From Desulfovibrio desulfuricans (GTDB lineage: Bacteria > Desulfobacterota > Desulfovibrionia > Desulfovibrionales > Desulfovibrionaceae): 11,065 bases of DNA. Below are positions 6,014 to 11,065 of this stretch, piece after piece. The position numbers and the translations under genes are program-made. Positions within the stretch are counted from its first letter, which is position 1. Every line of letters starts with the position of its first letter. The notes under the pieces were generated by a model that saw nothing but the letters and a program-made list of their open reading frames with translations, had not been told where the DNA came from and did not search any database. The stretch spans positions 1-11,065 of the forward strand of contig QKDT01000289.1 in NCBI GenBank assembly GCA_003251995.1, given 5' to 3'.

Positions 6014-6688
6014 ATGCTGAACCTAGACCTTTCTCAGGTGCTGAGCACTCTTGCCGTAGCCGCTGTCCCCGCTCTGCTGGGCATCATCCTGCATGAGGTG
6101 GCCCACGGCTGGGTTGCCAACCGCTGCGGCGACCCCACAGCAAAATTCATGGGGCGACTGACCCTGAACCCATTGCCACATATCGACCCCATGGGCTTGC
6201 TGGCCTTTGTGCTTACGAGCCTTTCTGGAGCCTTTGTTTTTGGTTGGGCAAAGCCTGTTCCGGTCAATCCCCGTTACTTCCGCAATCCCGCAAAAGACAT
6301 GATGCTGGTGGCCCTTGCCGGACCGCTGACAAACTTTTTGCTGGCAACGCTTTTTGGCCTGGTGCTGTGGGGCGTGCTGCACGTATTCCCGCCCCAGGCG
6401 TGGTTGCACAGCACAAGCTACGTCTTTGTGCTCAAAACCCTCCAGACGGGCGTGGTCATCAACTTTGGGCTGGGTTGGCTCAACCTGATCCCCATCCCTC
6501 CGCTGGACGGCAGCAAGGTTGTAGCCTATTTTCTGCCTCCAACCGCTGCATATCGTTACCTGAGTGTGGAGCGTTACGGATTTGTCATTCTTTTGTTGTT
6601 GCTGTTCACGGGCGCGCTGGGGCTGGTGCTTGGCCCGCTGGTGAGCGGCAGCGCCCTTGGCTTGCTGTCCCTTCTGGGCATCATATAA
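6014..6688 (+). CDS. M50 site-2 protease family zinc metallopeptidase, membrane-bound
   Basis: A 224-residue intramembrane metalloprotease-like protein. The zinc motif HEVAH (His27, Glu28, His31) lies in the first membrane segment, and the third ligand is Asp165 in NLIPIPPLDGSK, the standard NPxPxxDG-like motif. Around five to six hydrophobic segments are visible (about 8-30, 62-80, 98-122, 136-160, 185-220). There is no PDZ domain and the length is short, which places it with the compact YwhC/rhomboid-sized M50 proteins rather than RseP. Substrates are unknown. The ATG at 6014 has only a distant purine-rich AGGAAAA upstream, so the start is somewhat uncertain. The gene is separated from ruvX by 66 bases. 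Confidence 0.88.
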   Translation: MLNLDLSQVLSTLAVAAVPALLGIILHEVAHGWVANRCGDPTAKFMGRLTLNPLPHIDPMGLLAFVLTSLSGAFVFGWAKPVPVNPRYFRNPAKDMMLVALAGPLTNFLLATLFGLVLWGVLHVFPPQAWLHSTSYVFVLKTLQTGVVINFGLGWLNLIPIPPLDGSKVVAYFLPPTAAYRYLSVERYGFVILLLLLFTGALGLVLGPLVSGSALGLLSLLGII

Positions 6689-6754
6689 GCGACGCAATCT
6701 GGGCGATGGCGGGCTGTCGCGCTGCTATCGCCAAACGCGCCCCGCAGGCGCAGA

Positions 6755-7204
6755 ATGAGGCTAGCAGTGAAATTCGTTGCCGTAGATTACGGTCTGGCCC
6801 GCACAGGCCTTGCCGCATCCGACCCGGAGGGCCGCCTGGCCTTTCCGCTGGCAACCCTGCGGCTTGAGGATTTTTCTGACCGCAAGGCCTTTCTTGCCGC
6901 CCTTGCCGAGCGCATTGTCGGGGAGGGAGCGGAAGCGGTGGTGATGGGTTTGCCCCTGACGCTTGACGGGGAAGAAAGCATGACCACACGCCAGATACGC
7001 AACGTTACCGAGCGCCTCAAGCGCCGCGTGCCGCTGCCGTTTTTCTTTATGATGGAGGCGCTGAGTTCACAGGAAGCATGGGCCGACCTGCGCGAAGCTG
7101 GCCTGAAAATGCGCAAGCGCAAGGCCGTTCTTGATCAGCAGGCCGCCGTGCGCATTCTTTCTTCCTTTCTCTCGTTAGCGCCCCAAGATCGGAGACCCGC
7201 ATGA
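6755..7204 (+). CDS. ruvX: RuvX/YqgF family Holliday junction resolvase-like nuclease
   Basis: An RNase H-fold protein of the YqgF/RuvX family (149 aa from ATG 6755), involved in Holliday junction resolution or 16S rRNA 5'-end processing in different bacteria. Visible motifs are the first-strand VDYG with Asp11, MGLPLTLDGEES (64-75), Glu101 in the third catalytic motif, and the closing KAVLDQQAAVRIL with Asp127. The usual DER tripeptide before the L-S/T-S/T motif is MEALSS here: the Glu is kept, while Asp and Arg are not. An alternative GTG start at 6767, four codons in, has GAGG (6757-6760) at good spacing and yields VKFVAVDYG; this may be the true start, since ATG 6755 has no clear ribosome site. 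The end overlaps mltG by 4 bases (ATGA), indicating translational coupling. Confidence 0.87.
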   Translation: MRLAVKFVAVDYGLARTGLAASDPEGRLAFPLATLRLEDFSDRKAFLAALAERIVGEGAEAVVMGLPLTLDGEESMTTRQIRNVTERLKRRVPLPFFFMMEALSSQEAWADLREAGLKMRKRKAVLDQQAAVRILSSFLSLAPQDRRPA

Positions 7205-8265
7205 AAACACTGTTGCGCGCGCTGGGAGTTCTGCTTTTGCTGGCCCTGGCAGGTGGAGGATGGCTGGCCTATGAGGCGCATACCTTCCTTACCACCGCGC
7301 CAGAAACCCCAGGGCGCGAGATATTTTTTGATGTCCCCGCCGGGGCGCGTCTGGCACAGGTCAGCGCAGGGCTGGTCAAGCAGGGCCTGGTAACAGACGC
7401 CCGCAAACTTGATCTGCTGGCCCGCTATAAAAAATGGGAAAACCGCCTTCAGGCTGGCAGATTCGCCCTCAATACAGGTTGGCTGCCAGAAAAGGTTTTG
7501 GACGAACTGGTGAACGGGCACCCCGTACTTTACCGCGTCACCGTGCCAGAAGGCCTTTCGTGGTGGCAGACGGGCAAGGTGCTTGAAGAAGCCGGGCTCG
7601 TGGTATTTGAAGACTTTCGCAAAGTTGTGACCGACCCTGATTTTCTGCGCCACTACGGCATCCCCTTTGCCACGGCTGAAGGTTTTTTGATGCCCGACAC
7701 CTATCTGCTCAAAAAGAACGATGTCATCGACCTGGCCCAGGCCAGGGCCGTTGCCGGGCGTATGGTGGACAATTTCTGGCGCAAAACCGCCAGCATCTGG
7801 CCCGATGGCAAAAAGCCGGGGCCAGGGGATCAGCTCAAAACGTGGGTTATCCTTGCCTCTATTGTTGAGAAAGAAACCGGCATCGACGCGGAACGCGCCA
7901 GGGTTGCCGGGGTGTACCAGAACCGCCTCACCAGGGGTATGCTGCTCCAGGCCGACCCCACGGTGATCTACGGTCTTGGCCCGTCATTTGACGGCAATTT
8001 GCGCCGCCGCGATCTGGACGACGCCAACAACCTTTACAATACGTATCAGCGCCCCGGCCTGCCGCCTGGGCCGATTTGCTCCTTTGGTGCTGCCGCCCTT
8101 GCCGCCGCAGTGCGACCCGAGGCGCACAAGTATCTGTACTTTGTGGCGAAATTCGATGGTGGAGAGCATGTTTTTTCCACCAACCTCAATGACCACAACA
8201 AGGCCGTGCGGCAATATCTGCAAAACCGCCGCAGCGGCAAGTCTGCCGCGCCCAACGCGCGCTGA
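7201..8265 (+). CDS. mltG: Endolytic murein transglycosylase MltG
   Basis: An inner-membrane enzyme that cleaves nascent glycan strands and helps terminate peptidoglycan polymerisation. The 354 residues begin with a short basic N-terminus and one membrane anchor (about 5-25), followed by a LysM-like region (about 40-105) and the YceG catalytic domain. The catalytic Glu223 sits in ILASIVEKETG, and other family signatures are present: EGFLMPDTY (160-168), VAGVYQNRL, LLQADPTVIYGLG, YNTYQRPGLPPGPICSFG, and the C-terminal YLYFVAKFDGGEHVFS and LNDHNKAVR. The start overlaps the ruvX stop (ATGA). The RuvX-MltG adjacency is seen in other bacteria. Nothing appears truncated. Confidence 0.96.
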   Translation: MKTLLRALGVLLLLALAGGGWLAYEAHTFLTTAPETPGREIFFDVPAGARLAQVSAGLVKQGLVTDARKLDLLARYKKWENRLQAGRFALNTGWLPEKVLDELVNGHPVLYRVTVPEGLSWWQTGKVLEEAGLVVFEDFRKVVTDPDFLRHYGIPFATAEGFLMPDTYLLKKNDVIDLAQARAVAGRMVDNFWRKTASIWPDGKKPGPGDQLKTWVILASIVEKETGIDAERARVAGVYQNRLTRGMLLQADPTVIYGLGPSFDGNLRRRDLDDANNLYNTYQRPGLPPGPICSFGAAALAAAVRPEAHKYLYFVAKFDGGEHVFSTNLNDHNKAVRQYLQNRRSGKSAAPNAR

Positions 8266-8275
8266 GGAGGCTCCT

Positions 8276-8512
8276 TTGAAGTACCTCATCGTTGAAGATT
8301 TTTCTGGTCAGGCTGTACCTTTCATCTTTCCCCGCCGCGTTGACCACAGCGACATGCGTGAACAACTGCCTTACAGCCGCGTTGTTTCCGCTGGATTTGT
8401 GGAACTTGGGCCGGACGGTTTCGCCTGCACGGGCGGCAACCCCGAGCTGCAGCTAAAGGCCAGACCGCAAGAAGACGCAGCCATCATTGCCGAGGCCCTG
8501 CGACAACGCTGA
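8276..8512 (+). CDS. Small protein of unknown function (TTG start)
   Basis: A 78-residue ORF that needs a TTG start. AGGAGG (8265-8270) sits 5 bases upstream and overlaps the mltG stop, which strongly supports translation from TTG 8276; there is no nearby ATG in this frame. The product begins MKYLIVEDFSGQAVPFIFPR and includes DHSDM, a single Cys51 in GFACTGGNPEL, and an acidic/Ala-rich helix at the end (EDAAIIAEALRQR). It has no signal peptide or membrane segment. I do not recognise the family; the style recalls small conserved hypotheticals in Desulfovibrio, some next to phage genes, but no phage gene is present here. Confidence 0.72.
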   Translation: MKYLIVEDFSGQAVPFIFPRRVDHSDMREQLPYSRVVSAGFVELGPDGFACTGGNPELQLKARPQEDAAIIAEALRQR

Positions 8513-8557
8513 CGGCGTCTGCCGCAGCACCTGCCGCCATACCTACGGAGCGCACGC

Positions 8558-10261
8558 ATGCCCAAGCCGCAGCCGACCATCCCCGGCCTTGTCATAGGCG
8601 GCACGGGCAGTAATGCGGGCAAAACCACCTTCACGCTGTCCCTGCTCTGCGCCCTGCATGACCGGGGGCTTAGGGCACGCGCAGCAAAAAACGGGCCGGA
8701 TTATATTGATGCGGCCTTTCACGCCGTGTTGACAGGTCAGCCCGCCGCAAACCTTGATACCTGGATGTGCCGGGAAGCGGCACCTTCCCTTGCCGAGCGC
8801 CCCCTGCAATCAGGACGCGGATTGCCCGCCGGGCTGCGACGCGTTTTTGAACGCATGCTCCTGCCCTGTCTGCAGCCTGTGGACGCCAAAGGTGCGAACT
8901 CCATGACTGGCCTTGTCCAACGACCTGATCTGCTGGTGGTAGAGGGGGCCATGGGCCTTTATGATGGTGGACATGAGGGGGCTGGCAGCACCGCGCACCT
9001 GGCGGCTCTGCTCAACCTGCCTGTGTTGCTGGTGCTTAATGCTGGGGGCATGGGGCAATCGGTCGCCGCGCTGGCAGAAGGGTTTTTGCACCACCAGCCC
9101 GCCTGGGCCAAAAGCACTCCCACCCGTTTTCTCGGCATGGTCTGCACCCATGTGGGCAGCGCCCGCCATGCCAACCTGTTACGCAGATCCCTTGCTCCTC
9201 TGGCAAAAAAGGCCGGTGTTCCCCTGCTGGGTCTGCTGCCGCGGCAAGGTGCGCCAGAGCTACCCTCCCGTCATCTGGGGCTTGTGGAAGCGCGCGAGGC
9301 CTTGCCGGACATTGACAGGCAATCACTGACCCAATGGGTTGAACAGCACTGTGACCTTGGCAGGCTGCTCAAACGTGCCGGGGTGCGCACACTCCATCGA
9401 CCTGCCAGCACAGAGAGCAACAACACAAAAAATTACAGCGCGCCTGTGCCAAGTTCCATTCAGGCTCCAGCATGTGGGCCTGATCAAACAGCACCACAAC
9501 CGCCCGCAGACAGATTCTTTCCTGTTGCGGACATCAGCTCCCGGCAGCCCCACCCCGCTGTTGTCAGGCAAAAAAGGATTGCGCCCAAGCTCGTAGTGGG
9601 CCTGGCCTGGGACGAAGCCTTCAGCTTTTGCTATGCGGATCTGCCCGCCGTGCTGCACGAGCTCAAGGCCCGCGTGGTCACGTTTTCTCCCTTGCGGGAC
9701 AGCGCCCCCCCAGCCGGATGTTCGGGCCTGTACTTTCCCGGCGGCTACCCGGAGTTGCACGCCCCGGCCCTTGCCGCCAATGCGCCCATGCGCGCGGCCC
9801 TGCAAAATCTGGCTGCACGCGGCATGCCCATTTATGGCGAATGCGGCGGCTATATGTATCTTATGCGCTCCATCCGGCTGCACGCTCAGCCGCAAGACCC
9901 TGGCTACGCCATGAGCGGCCTTTTGCCGCGTAGCTGCGCGTTGGGCCAGACCAAGGCCGCCCTTGGCTACCGCGCAGCACTTGCCGCGCCACACTGGCTT
10001 GAAACCAGCAAGGCCGCACGGCCCTTGTGGGTGCGCGGACACGAATTTCATTATGCGCAGGAGGAAGAATCCCCCCTGCCGCCCACATGCCGTCCCCTGT
10101 GGAAGCTGTATGACAGCCAGGGCCATTTTTTGCGGGATGAAGGCTGCCGCCTTGGCTCCGTAGCCGGGTCGTGGCTGCACTGCTATCCCGAAGGCTCCCG
10201 CCGCTTCTGGCGCGCATGGTTGCGTACCTGCGCCTCCTATTTTTCTGACACACGCTCTTGA
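8558..10261 (+). CDS. cbiA: Cobyrinic acid a,c-diamide synthase (CobB/CbiA)
   Basis: Glutamine-dependent amidation of the a and c side chains of the corrin ring in cobalamin synthesis. The N-terminal ATP-binding domain has the P-loop GGTGSNAGKTT (14-24), KNGPDYID (44-51) and VVEGAMGLYDG (127-137). The C-terminal class I glutamine amidotransferase domain has PGGYPEL (394-400), the nucleophile Cys429 in YGECGGYM, GHEFHYA (494-500) and His541 in SWLHCYPEG. At 567 residues it is about 100 longer than typical members (about 450-460). The extra length is mostly a hydrophilic, Pro/Ser/Gln/Asn-rich linker at about 280-343, plus a smaller insertion near 84-117. The anaerobic (cbi) route is expected in this type of organism, hence the cbiA symbol; cobB is the name used for the aerobic counterpart. 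Start: ATG 8558 with CGGAG upstream. cobH/cbiC follows by 7 bases. Confidence 0.93.
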   Translation: MPKPQPTIPGLVIGGTGSNAGKTTFTLSLLCALHDRGLRARAAKNGPDYIDAAFHAVLTGQPAANLDTWMCREAAPSLAERPLQSGRGLPAGLRRVFERMLLPCLQPVDAKGANSMTGLVQRPDLLVVEGAMGLYDGGHEGAGSTAHLAALLNLPVLLVLNAGGMGQSVAALAEGFLHHQPAWAKSTPTRFLGMVCTHVGSARHANLLRRSLAPLAKKAGVPLLGLLPRQGAPELPSRHLGLVEAREALPDIDRQSLTQWVEQHCDLGRLLKRAGVRTLHRPASTESNNTKNYSAPVPSSIQAPACGPDQTAPQPPADRFFPVADISSRQPHPAVVRQKRIAPKLVVGLAWDEAFSFCYADLPAVLHELKARVVTFSPLRDSAPPAGCSGLYFPGGYPELHAPALAANAPMRAALQNLAARGMPIYGECGGYMYLMRSIRLHAQPQDPGYAMSGLLPRSCALGQTKAALGYRAALAAPHWLETSKAARPLWVRGHEFHYAQEEESPLPPTCRPLWKLYDSQGHFLRDEGCRLGSVAGSWLHCYPEGSRRFWRAWLRTCASYFSDTRS

Positions 10262-10268
10262 GGAACCC

Positions 10269-10961
10269 ATGACCAACAGCCAGACAAACCAACACACCGT
10301 TGAACTTGACCCGGCCTGCACCCCTGCCGAGATCGAGAGCCGTTCCTTCGCTATTATTGATGCAGAGATTCCCCAGCCGCGCCCCTTTGATGGCCCGCTT
10401 TGGCAAGTTGCCCGCCGCTGCGTCCACACGCTTGGGGATACGGATATTGTGGCGGATCTGCGCCTTAGCGCTCAAGGCCTCAAGGCTGGCGTCGCCGCCC
10501 TGCTCTCTGGCTGCACGGTGTACACAGATACGCGCATGGCTGCCGCTGGCCTGCCCATGCGCCGCCTTGACCCGCTGGGGGTCACGGTAACGCCGCTCAT
10601 GGCCCTACCCGGCCTTGCGGAGCTTGCTGCAAGCCGCGGCACCACTCGTTCCCGCGCCGGGCTTGAGAGCATTGCCCAGAAGATGAGCGGCAATATCGTT
10701 GTGATCGGCAATGCGCCTACGGCCCTGCTGGGCCTGTTGGATGTGCTGACGCATGGCGCGCAGCCGCCCGCCCTGGTTGTGGGTATGCCCGTGGGCTTTG
10801 TGAACGCCGCCCAATCAAAGGAACTGCTGCGCCAAAGCCCCTGGCCCCACTTTACCCTGTTGGGGCGCAAAGGCGGCTCCGCTGTGGCTGCTGCCTGCAT
10901 CAACGCCCTGGCAGATATCGCCCTTGCGCAGCGAGGCCTCACACAGGCAGCAGCGCTCTAA
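10269..10961 (+). CDS. cbiC: Precorrin-8X / cobalt-precorrin-8 methylmutase (CobH/CbiC)
   Basis: Moves a methyl group from C-11 to C-12 to give (cobalt-)hydrogenobyrinic/cobyrinic acid, the substrate of the amidating enzyme encoded just upstream. The 230 residues include the catalytic His53 in RRCVHTLGD, VYTDTRMAAAG, a VVIGNAPTALLGLLD motif, VVGMPVGFVNA with SKE, and GRKGGSAVAAACINAL near the C-terminus, all family signatures. The N-terminus (about 1-12) is a short polar extension. GAGGAA at the cbiA stop codon provides the ribosome site, so the pair is almost certainly translated from one message. Codon use matches its neighbour. Confidence 0.95.
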   Translation: MTNSQTNQHTVELDPACTPAEIESRSFAIIDAEIPQPRPFDGPLWQVARRCVHTLGDTDIVADLRLSAQGLKAGVAALLSGCTVYTDTRMAAAGLPMRRLDPLGVTVTPLMALPGLAELAASRGTTRSRAGLESIAQKMSGNIVVIGNAPTALLGLLDVLTHGAQPPALVVGMPVGFVNAAQSKELLRQSPWPHFTLLGRKGGSAVAAACINALADIALAQRGLTQAAAL

Positions 10962-10973
10962 CAGATCGATCAG

Positions 10974-11001
10974 GGCGCTAATGATACAATTCCAAAGCGC
11001 C
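10974..11001 (+). other. Weak inverted repeat after cbiC
   Basis: GGCGCT (10974-10979) and AGCGCC (10996-11001) could pair over 6 bp with a 16-base AT-rich loop, 12 bases after the cbiC stop. The following sequence (GATAAAACACT) has no T-run. No gene is seen in the last 104 bases of the window. Confidence 0.2.
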
Positions 11002-11065
11002 GATAAAACACTCCACAGCAATCTCCCACGCACAAAAATGGCAAAGGCCACGGGCAGAATAACTT

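Noticed and set aside
6023..6697. Minus-strand 224-codon open frame opposite the M50 protease
   Set aside because: The Gln/His/Lys-rich product is the antisense of hydrophobic membrane codons; the + strand has the HEVAH and PPLDG motifs.
9323..10429. Long minus-strand open frame (368 codons) opposite cbiA and the start of cbiC
   Set aside because: It is a GC-driven shadow: the + strand carries all catalytic motifs of CbiA, and the antisense product has no recognisable domain.
10815..11051. Minus-strand open frame at the right edge
   Set aside because: It mostly overlaps the conserved C-terminus of cbiC and shows no ribosome site or family pattern.
1..11065. CRISPR array, insertion sequence, tRNA or integrase attachment site
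   Set aside because: No spaced direct repeats, transposase motifs, cloverleaf sequence or terminal repeats were seen on reading both strands.

Overview
The window looks like a chromosomal segment of a Desulfovibrio-type sulfate reducer (Desulfovibrionaceae). This is an inference from moderately high GC, almost all genes on one strand in short-spaced cassettes, a C_GCAxxG_C_C family redox protein, a CobB/CbiA–CobH/CbiC pair, and protein style. No rRNA or tRNA marker is present to confirm it. All genes recognised with confidence lie on the + strand.

Region 1 (1-3400) is a ureide (purine breakdown) cluster. It opens with the C-terminal tail of an ABC transporter ATPase of the polar amino acid type. 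A short spacer with two tight palindromes follows, then (S)-ureidoglycine aminohydrolase (allE), a ketol-acid reductoisomerase-like protein, and an allantoate amidohydrolase-type M20 enzyme (allC). AllC and AllE together would convert allantoate to ureidoglycine and then to ureidoglycolate with release of ammonia. The protein between them keeps the KARI fold signatures. It has lost the catalytic lysine and two of the four metal-binding glutamates, so it is very unlikely to be a branched-chain amino acid enzyme. It is the best candidate here for an undescribed activity, possibly a ureidoglycolate oxidation step. A strong stem-loop closes the cluster.

Region 2 (3401-3658) is a gap without an intact gene. 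It has protein-like but frame-broken sequence on the minus strand (possible gene relic), plus a plausible promoter and a leader hairpin for the next gene.

Region 3 (3659-8512) is a housekeeping run: RNase HI (rnhA), a hairpin-containing gap, a nucleoside-recognition (Gate-type) membrane protein, a C_GCAxxG_C_C cysteine-rich protein, a ThiS/MoaD-like beta-grasp small protein ending in Ser-Gly, an M50 site-2-protease-like membrane metallopeptidase, a RuvX/YqgF-type nuclease, the endolytic transglycosylase MltG, and a 78-residue unknown protein that starts with TTG. Several genes overlap or are separated by only a few bases, which suggests cotranscription.

Region 4 (8558-10961) holds two cobalamin corrin-ring genes: cobyrinic acid a,c-diamide synthase (cobB/cbiA, with an unusually long interdomain linker) and precorrin-8X methylmutase (cobH/cbiC). 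The last 104 bases show no gene and only a weak inverted repeat.
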